The notes under the pieces: generated by a model
Told to the model about the DNA's origin: nothing
The model's database searches: none
The model's input: the letters and a program-made list of their open reading frames with translations, nothing else
Shown here: piece by piece, positions 35,251-43,387 of the stretch
How positions within the stretch are numbered: position 1 is the stretch's first letter
Layout: each line of letters begins with the position of its first letter
Made by a program: the position numbers and the translations under genes
Assembly (NCBI GenBank): GCA_035998445.1
Contig: DASYHQ010000023.1
Coordinates: forward strand, 62,001-126,000
DNA length: 64,000 nucleotides
Origin: Tepidisphaeraceae bacterium
GTDB lineage: Bacteria; Planctomycetota; Phycisphaerae; Tepidisphaerales; Tepidisphaeraceae
Reading direction: 5' to 3'

Positions 35251-35450
35251 AGACGCTTCGGGCGCGGAAACGAGCATCGTCGCATCTTCGGGATTAACCA
35301 ATCGCTCACATATCCCACATCGTGCATTCATGCGCCGCGACCATAACCCTTGCCACTGATTAGTTCAGACCGCTTGAAGATCAACCGGCGTGACCCGTGA
35401 GTCGCGCGAACCAGTGGCCAACCATCGCGCCACGCAACTGAGGAGCCTCT

Positions 35451-36821
35451 ATGTCTCACCGCACCCGCTGGCAGATGCCGGCGTTCGTCGCGGGCACGCT
35501 CGTGTGTGGCGCCGCCACCGTCGCCCACGCCGAACAACCGTCGCAGCAGGAAATGCAGCAGCAGATCCAGTCGCTGCAACAGCAGATCGACCAACTGAAG
35601 AAGCAGCAGCAGGCCGCCCCGGCCACCACCCCCGCGCCGTCGACGCTCGACAGCGTCATGCGCGACGCCGACATGCGCAGCACCCCCACGCTGCAGGCCA
35701 GCGCGACCGACTTCACCGCCGGCTACAAGAGCGGCAAGTTCATCATCCAGTCGGCCGACGGGAACTTCTCGATCAACCCGAACTTCCAGTTGAAGGTCCG
35801 CAACGTCACGAACATCCGTGACACCGGTGGCGAGGACATCGTCGAGAACGGCTTCGAGATGCGCCGCGTTAAGTTCGGCTTTGCCGGCAACGCCTTCTCG
35901 AAGGACCTGACCTACGAGTTCCTCTGGGAAACCTCGCGCAGCACCGGTGGTGTGGCGCTGCAGGATGCCTGGGCCCGCTATCGTTTTGCCCCAAGCTGGC
36001 TCGTGCGCGTCGGGCAGTTCAAGGACCCGCTCGGCAAGGAACAGACCGGCAGCAGCAAGCGCCTGATGGCGGCCGAGCGGTCGCTGTTGAACGAGCTGTT
36101 GATCGGTGGCGACAACTACGTGCAGGGCGCCACGCTGATCTACGCCCCGAAGGAAAGCAAGTTCAAGGGCGAGTTCGGCGTGACCGACGGCACGCAGTCG
36201 GCCAACACCAACTTCCGCGACACCAACGCCGCCGGCGCAGTCGCCGACACCCGTCCCGACTGGGGCGTCGCCGGTCGCGGCGAGCACCAGCTGATCGGTA
36301 AGGACTTCAAGGGCTACGACGACTTCAGCGCCATGCTGCAGACCGACACGCTGCTCGTGGTGGGCGCCGGTGTGGACTTCACGCAAAACGGCGATTCCGA
36401 CCTGCTGACCTATACTGCTGACGTGCAGTTCGAGACCAGCAAGGGCCTGGGCCTGTTCGGCGCCGTCATCGGTCGCTCGGCGACCGAGGTGAACGCCGCC
36501 GGCGCCAGCGCCGACGACATCGGATTCCTCGTGCAGGCCAGCCAGATGCTGGGCACCACCTGGGCCAAGGCCGAGTGGGAAGGGTTCGTCCGCTACGACG
36601 TGACGCTCCTGGACGACGTCCGCGTCGCCGCCCCGTTCGAAGACGAGGTGCACGAGTTCACCGTCGGCGTGAACGGCTACTTCCATGGCCACGCGTCGAA
36701 GGTCACGCTCGACTTCACCTACCTGCCGAACGGCTCGCCGGTGAACGTGGATGGCGCCGGCATCCTGCAGAGCGACGACGACCAGTTCATGATCCGCGCT
36801 CAGTACCAGCTGCTGATCTAG
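35451..36821 (+). CDS. Phosphate-selective porin O/P-like outer-membrane porin
   Basis: Outer-membrane beta-barrel of 456 residues. The signal peptide (ending TVAHAEQ) is followed by a Gln-rich coiled coil (QQEMQQQIQSLQQQIDQLKK) and then the OprP/OprO-like barrel: NGFEMRRVKFGFAGNAFSKD, WARYRFAPSWLVRVGQFKDP, LMAAERSLLNELLIGGDN and the ending DQFMIRAQYQLLI. The coiled coil probably trimerises in the periplasm. The paralogue at 37183 is closely similar over the barrel. Substrate unknown; anion selectivity is the family precedent. Confidence 0.9.
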   Translation: MSHRTRWQMPAFVAGTLVCGAATVAHAEQPSQQEMQQQIQSLQQQIDQLKKQQQAAPATTPAPSTLDSVMRDADMRSTPTLQASATDFTAGYKSGKFIIQSADGNFSINPNFQLKVRNVTNIRDTGGEDIVENGFEMRRVKFGFAGNAFSKDLTYEFLWETSRSTGGVALQDAWARYRFAPSWLVRVGQFKDPLGKEQTGSSKRLMAAERSLLNELLIGGDNYVQGATLIYAPKESKFKGEFGVTDGTQSANTNFRDTNAAGAVADTRPDWGVAGRGEHQLIGKDFKGYDDFSAMLQTDTLLVVGAGVDFTQNGDSDLLTYTADVQFETSKGLGLFGAVIGRSATEVNAAGASADDIGFLVQASQMLGTTWAKAEWEGFVRYDVTLLDDVRVAAPFEDEVHEFTVGVNGYFHGHASKVTLDFTYLPNGSPVNVDGAGILQSDDDQFMIRAQYQLLI

Positions 36822-36878
36822 TCGACGGTCGTACGAAGCGATCGGCATCTGGTCGATCGGCTTCACATTGCGAACGCG

Positions 36879-36914
36879 AACGGCACCCGTCGAAGGACGG
36901 GTGCCGTTCTTTTG
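36879..36914 (+). terminator. Rho-independent terminator of the first porin gene
   Basis: AACGGCACCCGTC-GAAG-GACGGGTGCCGTT stem followed by CTTTTG. The remaining spacer to 37182 shows no gene; it should carry the promoter of the second porin. Confidence 0.9.
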
Positions 36915-37182
36915 CGAAGACAGCTGTCCTGATGTGCGATCCGCTCCAACAAGCGCGGTGCATGTCAGTCATCACTTCGCAATGCAGAGCACTTGGCAAC
37001 GGCAGTGCCGAACGAGGTCACTGCTGTCGTATGTTAAGGGTTGGATAAGATCATTAAAGTTGGCCCTGCCGCGCGTACCGATAACCTCAACTAGGTCGTC
37101 CTCGAATGGCTGAGCAAGCGCAGAAGTGGGCGGGTTACCCACGCGATCTCAGCGCGGCGACTTCGGAAAGGTAGATGAGGAC

Positions 37183-38568
37183 ATGTTAGGACAACTGAAG
37201 GCCGCAGCCGTGACTGCGTTGGTCGTCGGATCGATCGTGGCGCCCGCGGCCACCGCCACCGCCGCCGATGCGACGACGTCGACCGCCGCGACGCAGGATC
37301 TCTCGAACCAGATCGACGCGCTGCGCAAGCAGATCGACGCCCTGCAGGCCCAGGCCGACCAGCGCGCCGCCACCGCGACGATCGATGCGGTCGTTGAAGA
37401 CGCTGACCGCCGCAGCGCCGCCCCCACGTTGCAGGCGACCTCGGTCGACTTCACCGGCGGGTACCGCGACGGCAAGTTCACGCTGCAGTCGGCCGACGGG
37501 AAGTTCTCGCTGAGCCCGACGGCGCAGCTGCAGTTCCGCAACGTCACGAACATCTCGGATGACGTCGACGGCACCGACACCGAGAACGGGTTCGAGATCC
37601 GCCGCGCGAAGATCGGCATCAACGGCAACCTGTACTCGAAGGACCTGACGTACGAGATCCTGTTCGACGTGCCGCGCAACAGCGGCAACGCCGCGCTGCA
37701 GTTCGCGTGGGCCAAGTACAAGTTCGCGCCAAGCTGGGCGGTGCGCGTCGGTCAGTTTGGTGACCCGCTGGGCCGCGAACAGACCGGCAGCAGCCGGCGC
37801 ATGCTGGCGGCCGAGCGGTCGCTGTTGAACGACCTGCTGATCGGCGGCGACAATCCTGTGCAGGGCGCCAGCCTGATCTACGCGCCGACCGACGGGAAGC
37901 TGCGCAGCGAGTTCGCGATCACCGACGGCACCGGCCAGCTCAACACGAACTTCCGCGACGTCAGCGGCACCACGCCCGACACGCGCCCCGACTTCGGCCT
38001 CGCCGGGCGGGCCGAGTACCAGATCATCGGCAAGAAGTTCAAGGGATACGAGGACTTCACCGCGCTGAAGCAGACCGATACCCTGTTGGTCGCCGGCGCA
38101 GGCCTCGACTTCACGCAGAACGGCGACAACGACCTGCTGACCTACACGGTCGATTTGCAGTACGAGAACGCCCGCGGCTTCAACGCCTTCGGCGCGATCG
38201 TCGGCCGGTACGCCACCGAGTTCAACGCCGGCACCGTCGCCGTGCCGAACACCGAGACGGTGAACGACATCGGCTTCGTGCTGCAGGCCGGCCAGCTGGT
38301 CGGCAAGTGGGCCAAGGCCGAGTGGGAAGTCTTCGGCCGCTACGACTTCATCAACCTCGCCGCCGAGCGCGTGGCCGACCCGTACGACAACCAGATCCAC
38401 GAGATCACCGTCGGCACCAACGCCTACTGGCAGGGCCACAACGTGAAGGGCACGATCGACCTGACCTACCTGCCCAACGGCTCGCCGGTCACCAGCGACG
38501 GCAACGGCGTCCTGCAAAGCGCCGATGCCCAGTTCGTCCTCCGCGCTCAGCTTCAACTGGCGCTGTAG
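37183..38568 (+). CDS. Phosphate-selective porin O/P-like outer-membrane porin (paralogue)
   Basis: About 461 residues from ATG 37183 (MLGQLKAAAVTALVVGSIVA; a frame from 37126 is open but lacks a signal-like start). Signal peptide ending ATATAAD, short coiled coil (LSNQIDALRKQIDALQAQAD), then a barrel aligning block by block with the previous porin: NGFEIRRAKIGINGNLYSKD, LTYEILFDVPRNSGNAALQF, MLAAERSLLNDLLIGGDN. Tandem duplication with divergence in the Gln-rich region. Own terminator on each side, so the two genes are separately transcribed. Confidence 0.9.
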   Translation: MLGQLKAAAVTALVVGSIVAPAATATAADATTSTAATQDLSNQIDALRKQIDALQAQADQRAATATIDAVVEDADRRSAAPTLQATSVDFTGGYRDGKFTLQSADGKFSLSPTAQLQFRNVTNISDDVDGTDTENGFEIRRAKIGINGNLYSKDLTYEILFDVPRNSGNAALQFAWAKYKFAPSWAVRVGQFGDPLGREQTGSSRRMLAAERSLLNDLLIGGDNPVQGASLIYAPTDGKLRSEFAITDGTGQLNTNFRDVSGTTPDTRPDFGLAGRAEYQIIGKKFKGYEDFTALKQTDTLLVAGAGLDFTQNGDNDLLTYTVDLQYENARGFNAFGAIVGRYATEFNAGTVAVPNTETVNDIGFVLQAGQLVGKWAKAEWEVFGRYDFINLAAERVADPYDNQIHEITVGTNAYWQGHNVKGTIDLTYLPNGSPVTSDGNGVLQSADAQFVLRAQLQLAL

Positions 38569-38596
38569 ACGATCGATCGGTTTGAACGAGAACGAC

Positions 38597-38628
38597 ACCG
38601 GCACGCGTTGGGAACAACGCGTGCCGGT
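38597..38628 (+). terminator. Terminator of the second porin gene
   Basis: ACCGGCACGCGTTG and CAACGCGTGCCGGT form a perfect 14-bp stem with a 4-base loop, followed by TTGCATTT. An F2 repeat begins 9 bases later. Confidence 0.88.
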
Positions 38629-38636
38629 TTGCATTT

Positions 38637-38778
38637 ACCGTGGCATGGGCGTCTCGCCCATGCGTGTCAATTGGATGGTTAATGTGATTGACGGCGCCCT
38701 GCGCTGATCACGCAGGTAGCCCACAAATCAGACGCTTTGCCCTTACCCGGTGCATGGGCGAGACGCCCATGCCACGGT
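38637..38778. repeat. Palindromic repeat, family F2 (copy 3)
   Basis: Arms 38637-38663 and 38752-38778 as in copy 1; the interior of 88 bases differs, apart from GTGTCAATTGG resembling GTGTAGATTGG of copy 1. It sits between converging genes (porin and esterase), as do the other two copies. Confidence 0.85.
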
Positions 38779-38788
38779 AGGACCAGCC

Positions 38789-39748
38789 TTACACCAGTTC
38801 ATCCCCGAACCACGCCACGATCTCGCGCTCAACGGCTTGATACTCCGCCGCCTCATCGGGATAGGTGAAGTGACCCGCCTGCCTGACGAACAGCTTCTTC
38901 CGCCCGGCAAGTGCATTGTGCACCGCGAACTGTCCCGGTGGCGGGACGGCGGGGTCGAACAGCGCCGCCGACACCAGCGTGGGAATGTGCGTGTGCAGCG
39001 CCGCCGTCGCCGAATCGAAGTACTGCAGCACGTCGACGACTTCCGGGTGCCGCTGGTGATACAGCCGCACCGCCTCGCCGCTGCCGTTGCACTGCATCGT
39101 CAGGCGCAATGGGTGGTTGCCGAAGCTGGGCACCTCCAGGAACGCCCGGGCCAAACGCGTGTCCCACGGCAGCGCCATCGCGCCAATGCCACCACCAAAG
39201 CTGGAACCGAAATAATGGATCGTCGGCAGGTCGGGGTGCAGCTCGTTCAGCACGTTCATCGCGGCCCAGAAGTCGGCGACGCACTTGCCGTGCAGGTAAG
39301 TGTCGCGCGACTCGATGCCGTACAGCACGTGCCGCGCGCCGTTGTCCGGCAGGTCTGGCCGCGCCGACCGATGGAAGCCTCGACCACAGGGGAAGATCGC
39401 CACCGCGTTCGCAAATACCGGCCCGTACGCCGGTGCCTCGCGCCCGCCGTACCCGTGGCCGACCACCATGCCGTGCCGCGGCGTGCGGTCGATCGGCACC
39501 GTGATCCACCCGCCCACGCGAAATCCGTCCAACGAATCGTACTCGATCTCGTAGGTCTTCACATCGCTGTGGTTCGGCGTCGCGATCTCGCGTAACGTCG
39601 GCCGCGGCGCGATCGCGCGCGTGCGGGCATTCAGGTCCTGCCAGAAGTCGGCAAAGTCGGGTGGGCCCAGCGACGCGCCCACCTGGCGCAACGCCGCTTC
39701 GTTGTAACCATACGTGGGATCAAACGGAAGATCGTGCTGAAACATCAT
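38789..39748 (-). CDS. Acetylxylan esterase-like alpha/beta hydrolase (CE7 type)
   Basis: Three hundred and nineteen residues. N-terminal FADFWQDLNARTRAI and YEIEYDSLDGFRVGGWITVP match AXE1/cephalosporin C deacetylase enzymes. The nucleophile elbow is FGSSFGGGIG (Ser in GxSxG), acid region VSAALFDPAVPPPGQFAVHN and final His in RQAGHFTYPDE. CE7 enzymes remove acetyl groups from xylo-oligosaccharides. No signal peptide, so cytoplasmic. It is followed by an acyltransferase-like gene upstream in the same direction with an 8-base gap. Confidence 0.85.
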   Translation of the reverse strand: MMFQHDLPFDPTYGYNEAALRQVGASLGPPDFADFWQDLNARTRAIAPRPTLREIATPNHSDVKTYEIEYDSLDGFRVGGWITVPIDRTPRHGMVVGHGYGGREAPAYGPVFANAVAIFPCGRGFHRSARPDLPDNGARHVLYGIESRDTYLHGKCVADFWAAMNVLNELHPDLPTIHYFGSSFGGGIGAMALPWDTRLARAFLEVPSFGNHPLRLTMQCNGSGEAVRLYHQRHPEVVDVLQYFDSATAALHTHIPTLVSAALFDPAVPPPGQFAVHNALAGRKKLFVRQAGHFTYPDEAAEYQAVEREIVAWFGDELV

Positions 39749-39756
39749 CCGACACT

Positions 39757-40938
39757 TTACCGAAACAATGGGGATAACTCGATGCGCGTGAACGCCCGAT
39801 CGGCCGCGCTCGTGCCCGCAGACAGGTGAATCACGCGATTGGCCGGCTCGAAGACCATCGACTGCAGCGTCATCGCGCCACCCACGTGCTGCAGCATCGC
39901 CTCAACCGATCGCTCGCCAATGCCACCGAAGTCGCGCGTGGACTGCTTCAGCAGATAATCGTATCGCGAGCAACGGCCCGGCGTAGCCAGATCGGCGCCG
40001 CGCTGATGATTCGTGCTGAGCAGCGCGGTGCGATCATCTGCCCGGCGAACCACGACGCCCTCGGGCGTGATCTCCGCCACCGCGCGGTCACCGGTAGCGT
40101 CCATCAGCATGAGATTGTTGGCCGTTTGCCGCGGCGTGTTCTTCAGGAATGCGATCGCTTCATCTACCGTCTTACATTGTTCCAGGACGGCGCGGTACAG
40201 CAGCGTGTAGGGCATGCCGGTGGGCATGCGCGGGCTGCGCGTCACCTCCATGTTGGCCAGCGACAGGCCGTGCTCGTTCATGCCCGACAGCACGCCGATC
40301 ATGCCCGGCCAGCCGACCGACGCGAACGCGTACCGGTCGGCGGGCTTCACGATGAACAGCGTCGTGTGCTTGTCGGCCACGCCGAGCGACGGGAAGTCCA
40401 GGTTGCGCCCAAACCGCGCCACGCCATCGTTCGACGCCGCGGCGGGCAGGGTAACGGTGGAGCATGCGGTCATCGGCGTCAAATCGAGGAAGCACTGGGC
40501 GAGCATCGTGTCGCGACCATCAATGGCTGACCCCGCTGCCAGCGCCGCGATCTCATCTCGGTGTTCCGGCAGCGACAGCGCCGCAAAGGCGTTCGCCGCC
40601 AGCCGCGCCATCACGCGCTCGCTGCCACCGGCGAGGAAGACCATGAGGTACTTCTCGTGCAGCATGCGCACCGTGCCGCCCAGCGCCTTGCCATGGCCCG
40701 CGCCCATCTCCGCCGGCGAGCCGGACAGGTAGACCACCGGCACGGGAAACGTCTGTTCGACTGATTGGGTCGTTGCGCCTGTTTTCGCGCCCACAGCCGC
40801 GCCCGGCGTGATGACCACCGCCGACGACTGCCTCGGGGCCGATTCTCGAATCATCAGCGGCTGTCGAGACGAAGCACAGCCCGCTTGCACCACAGCGAAC
40901 GCAACAATCGACGCTAACAATGAAGAGCGAATGATCAT
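39757..40938 (-). CDS. C45 family autoproteolytic acyltransferase/hydrolase, lipoprotein
   Basis: Three hundred and ninety-three residues. Lipobox VVQAGC near residue 20 predicts a lipid-anchored protein. It resembles acyl-CoA:6-aminopenicillanate acyltransferase (C45) enzymes: GSPAEMGAGHGKALGG, the self-cleavage/nucleophile site DLTPMTACSTV (Cys becomes N-terminal), FGRNLDFP, VGWPGMIGVLSGMNEHGLSL then ANMEV, and TNHQRG. These are N-terminal-nucleophile hydrolases acting on amide bonds. Substrate unknown. It is probably co-transcribed with the esterase downstream. Confidence 0.85.
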   Translation of the reverse strand: MIIRSSLLASIVAFAVVQAGCASSRQPLMIRESAPRQSSAVVITPGAAVGAKTGATTQSVEQTFPVPVVYLSGSPAEMGAGHGKALGGTVRMLHEKYLMVFLAGGSERVMARLAANAFAALSLPEHRDEIAALAAGSAIDGRDTMLAQCFLDLTPMTACSTVTLPAAASNDGVARFGRNLDFPSLGVADKHTTLFIVKPADRYAFASVGWPGMIGVLSGMNEHGLSLANMEVTRSPRMPTGMPYTLLYRAVLEQCKTVDEAIAFLKNTPRQTANNLMLMDATGDRAVAEITPEGVVVRRADDRTALLSTNHQRGADLATPGRCSRYDYLLKQSTRDFGGIGERSVEAMLQHVGGAMTLQSMVFEPANRVIHLSAGTSAADRAFTRIELSPLFR

Positions 40939-41245
40939 GGATTACGTAATACAGCTGTAGATGGCACTCGGTTCTCAGTCACCGTGCTGCGTCCTATAAT
41001 TTTTCGCACGCGCGACGCCAACGTCCGAGAATGTTAGTAGCTGGCGATCAACCCCCGTTTCAATACTGAGAATCTCAACTGGATTGATCGCGACGGGTGA
41101 TTTTCCTCGCAGCGCATTTCGCGGTTCATCCCGCTACCGACGTGGGTCGATGGATTGGTCAGCGACCCGCGGTTTAGACGTTCCATCCAGCGAGGTCCGC
41201 CGATTATCATTCGACGATCAGATCGATCGGTTTGCTGAGGTTTAC

Positions 41246-41347
41246 ATGCAAACGAAGCTGTTTTCGGTCCTGTCGCACGCCGCCGAGGTCGCCTTGTTCT
41301 TTCTGGTCGCCGCCATCTTGGCGACCGGCATGCTCTGGATGAAATAG
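41246..41347 (+). CDS. Thirty-three-residue membrane peptide
   Basis: MQTKLFSVLSHAAEVALFFL then VAAILATGMLWMK, ending at TAG 41347. TGAGG lies 6 bases before ATG 41246. One transmembrane helix; no family known. It lies between the leftward C45 gene and tRNA-Asn. Real expression is uncertain because such short frames arise by chance. Confidence 0.4.
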   Translation: MQTKLFSVLSHAAEVALFFLVAAILATGMLWMK

Positions 41348-41381
41348 CGTCACAGCCGAGCGCGGAAGACGCTTTCCTCGC

Positions 41382-41409
41382 TTGACACCCCACGTGATAC
41401 CGATACATT
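41382..41409 (+). promoter_or_regulatory. Promoter of tRNA-Asn
   Basis: TTGACA (perfect -35), 16-base spacer and TACATT (-10), ending 30 bases before the mature tRNA 5' end. Confidence 0.75.
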
Positions 41410-41439
41410 GGCGCCCCCGCCAATCCGTGGCGTCCCAAT

Positions 41440-41511
41440 TCGGCAGTAGCTCAATGGTAGAGCAGCCGGCTGTTAACCGGCTGGTTGTAGGTTCGAGTCC
41501 TACCTGCCGAG
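41440..41511 (+). tRNA. tRNA-Asn (GTT anticodon)
   Basis: Cloverleaf folds fully: acceptor TCGGCAG/CTGCCGA with discriminator G, D arm GCTC-AATGGTA-GAGC, anticodon stem GCCGG/CCGGC around CTGTTAA (anticodon GTT), T arm GTAGG-TTCGAGT-CCTAC. CCA is not encoded. Everything to its right up to the window edge looks accessory, so it marks the end of the ordinary chromosome here; no duplicate 3' end of the tRNA was found that would prove an integration site. Confidence 0.97.
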
Positions 41512-41552
41512 CTTCATAACTTCTTGTTTGACAAGGTGTTATATAGTTTACC

Positions 41553-41594
41553 GCGAACCCTGTTAATTCGAGTTAACAGGGTTCGCTCGTTTTC
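41553..41594 (+). terminator. Terminator after tRNA-Asn
   Basis: GCGAACCCTGTTAA and TTAACAGGGTTCGC form a perfect 14-bp stem with 6-base loop (41553-41586), followed by TCGTTTTC. The rest of 41595-41936 has no supported gene. Confidence 0.85.
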
Positions 41595-41936
41595 GGGCTG
41601 GTTTTGCGGGGTTTTCGTCTCTGACGCTCTCGGCTGGCAAGGGGAGAGAGCGACACCGAGGGCACCATCTCCTCGCTCCCGGCCGTTCTCACCCCGGAAC
41701 TCTCGGACTCTCCACTCTATTTCCCGGTCCCAGTTAACAACCGTGTCGGGATCGGATCCTGTGCGTGACCCTTATCTAAAAGGGGTGGGGCGGGTGACAC
41801 GAGCTACGGGTTTGCGGCAGGCGTGCCGCACTCGGGGATAGTGGTCTGACCCTCACCCGCCGCGACCTGAAACCGCGACCGAGCCGTCCGGCGAAGGAGA
41901 TTTGCCGGTTGACGGAAGAGCCATCATAGTGGCGGG

Positions 41937-42545
41937 TTATTCATTCGGCCGGACCGCCGCGATGAAGTCGAAGTCGTGCGCCGTGACGTACAGCGGAAAC
42001 TTTAGCTGCTTCATTTGGGCTGCCGCCCGCTGCATGAACCGCTGAAACTTCACGACCACCATCAAGCTGCTCATGTAACTTGCGTCCCGATTCGCCTTCT
42101 CACGAAACGCCTTGCTCGCGTACACGTCCTGCAACCGCTCCAGCCCGTTGATCGTGAAGTCATCGAACTGCTCGGACTGCCAGTCCGAAATCCAGTCGTG
42201 ATCGTCGTGCCCCCCGTCAGCGGTGTAAGCGAAAAGATCGCAGTACCAGCGATCCGGATTGATGTCGAACCCGTTCATCTCTGTATACGCCGCCGCGATC
42301 GGAATGCGCGCTGACTCTTCGCGGAAGAAGCGATCGAAGTGCGCCGCCGCGTCGGCCGGATCATTTGAGATTGAGAGGTCCAGCACGACGTGGAACGGCG
42401 TCACTGGCATTGCGCGGATTTCCTTAGCGATCTCCAGCTCGCAGGCTTCAAGATCGCCACGTCGAAGCGCTGGCGTGAGTCGCTCCATCGTCGCAAAGAA
42501 CAAGTCGGGCACGTCGCCTCCCCCGAATGAATAACGGATCAGCAT
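41937..42545 (-). CDS. Cassette-borne hypothetical protein
   Basis: Two hundred and two residues, MLIRYSFGGGDVPDLFFATM onward, with an acidic middle (YTADGGHDDHDWISDWQSEQ) and a basic/aromatic C-terminus. No family recognised. Its ATG lies inside the GTTGAATGC end of the attC-like site at 42543-42629, as is usual for integron cassette genes, and the stop is followed by AACCCGCC. The opening MLIRY plus the DNA upstream resemble the other cassette start at 45721 (MLVRF). Confidence 0.6.
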   Translation of the reverse strand: MLIRYSFGGGDVPDLFFATMERLTPALRRGDLEACELEIAKEIRAMPVTPFHVVLDLSISNDPADAAAHFDRFFREESARIPIAAAYTEMNGFDINPDRWYCDLFAYTADGGHDDHDWISDWQSEQFDDFTINGLERLQDVYASKAFREKANRDASYMSSLMVVVKFQRFMQRAAAQMKQLKFPLYVTAHDFDFIAAVRPNE

Positions 42546-42629
42546 TCAACGGCCGGCCGGGCACCGAGCTGCGTTAGAATCACAAGGACCGTCCCGTCCG
42601 GCCGGTCCGTTCCAGTGCGTTGTTATACC
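42543..42629 (-). other. attC-like recombination site A
   Basis: Read leftward: GTATAACAACGC ... AACGGACCGGCCGG ... CCGGCCGGCCGTTGAATGC. The two GC-rich arms pair over 13 bases with a single unpaired A in the first arm, the extrahelical base that marks attC polarity. The 3' end GTTGAAT fits GTTRRRY exactly; the 5' GTATAAC fits RYYYAAC at all but one position. The stop of the preceding cassette gene (TAA) lies within GTATAAC. Length about 86 bp. No integrase is in the window. Confidence 0.6.
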
Positions 42630-43050
42630 TCACCGCCGGACGGCTGAAGTAGTCGAGCGCCACCGCACGCTTTGATCGCCTTCAGGTACTGCATCGAACG
42701 CATGGGCGGGCACGCGAGAACCGCACGGCAGAACGCGTCCGGCGGGATATACCCGTGAGCGTTGACATAATGCACGATCAGCTCCGGCGCCACGTAGATC
42801 ACACCGTCCGCAGGGACGAACAGGTTCGCTGTGCCGTGCTCGCCCTCAAACTGGCATAGCTCGCATTCGTGAGTGCCCCCTCGGCACATCCGGCTGCCAT
42901 GGATTCTTTTGCATCTCGACCAACGCGTCATACACGTGACGCTCGACGCAACCAGTGGCATATGGCTTTCCGCGCTCAAGCCAACCGACGGCGACGAGCT
43001 TCGCTTCGCCGGGAAAGTAGGTGCACGGGGGCTAAGTCTTCGAACCACAA
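42623..43050 (-). pseudogene. Frameshifted cassette gene (HECELC / FPGEAKLVAVGWLERG family)
   Basis: Three frames must be joined to read the protein: LWFEDLAP (frame 1), CTYFPGEAKLVAVGWLERGK onward to PWQPDVPRG (frame 2), then THECELCQFEGEHGTANLFV to KACGG (frame 3). The breaks coincide with runs of five C (43027-43031 on the opposite strand) and five G (42876-42880); deleting one base in each restores a single frame. The zinc-ribbon-like HECELC and AVLACPPM parts are intact. No ATG precedes it; TTG 43050 is the likely original start. Decay or two homopolymer sequencing errors could explain it. Confidence 0.7.
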
Positions 43051-43067
43051 GCGGGTGTCCCCGGTGA

Positions 43068-43161
43068 GGTATAACGATTGGCCGTTCAGCGGCCGGCGTA
43101 CAACCGACTCGCGCACTTCAGTTTACTCGATCGCCGGTCCGTTGCTGCGGCTGGTTACGCC
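43068..43161 (-). other. attC-like recombination site B
   Basis: Read leftward: GGCGTAACCAGCCGCAGC, AACGGACCGGCG ... CGCCGGCCGCTG ... CGTTATACC. CAGC/GCTG, GG/CC and CCGGCG/CGCCGG pair with AAC and A unpaired. It shares AACGGACCGGC with site A. It begins where a leftward frame stops (GCGTAAC) and ends where the frameshifted cassette begins. Outer boxes TAAC/GTTA are complementary. Less regular than site A. Confidence 0.5.
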
Positions 43162-43348
43162 GCTGTGAAACGCACGGCGTCAACCCCATCGCCTTCCCGC
43201 TGAAGAGCCCGTGATGCGCCTTTGCCGAGATGCAGAACACCCCGTACGGCACGACTACCGCGTGGCCGGTGTCGCTCTCCTTCTCCAGCCTGGTACGGGC
43301 TCGGCACACCATCGCTGTTGGCGAACCGGAACAGTGGGCGGTGCCCAC
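43118..43348 (-). CDS. Doubtful cassette ORF
   Basis: Seventy-six residues, with a natural-looking central part (YGVFCISAKAHHGLFSGKAM then GLTPC) but running through attC-like site B to its stop. It starts in a GTGGGCACCGCCCAC repeat. It may be a broken or frameshifted cassette gene whose true stop was the TAA in GCGTAAC. No family recognised. Confidence 0.25.
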   Translation of the reverse strand: MGTAHCSGSPTAMVCRARTRLEKESDTGHAVVVPYGVFCISAKAHHGLFSGKAMGLTPCVSQRRNQPQQRTGDRVN

Positions 43349-43387
43349 CCTACGTGACTACGCGGGCGGCCGTGGGCTTAATGTGGC

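Noticed and set aside
41521-41552. Promoter TTGACA ... TATAGT just after tRNA-Asn
   Set aside because: Both boxes are good, but the spacer is only 8 bases, too short for sigma-70 recognition.
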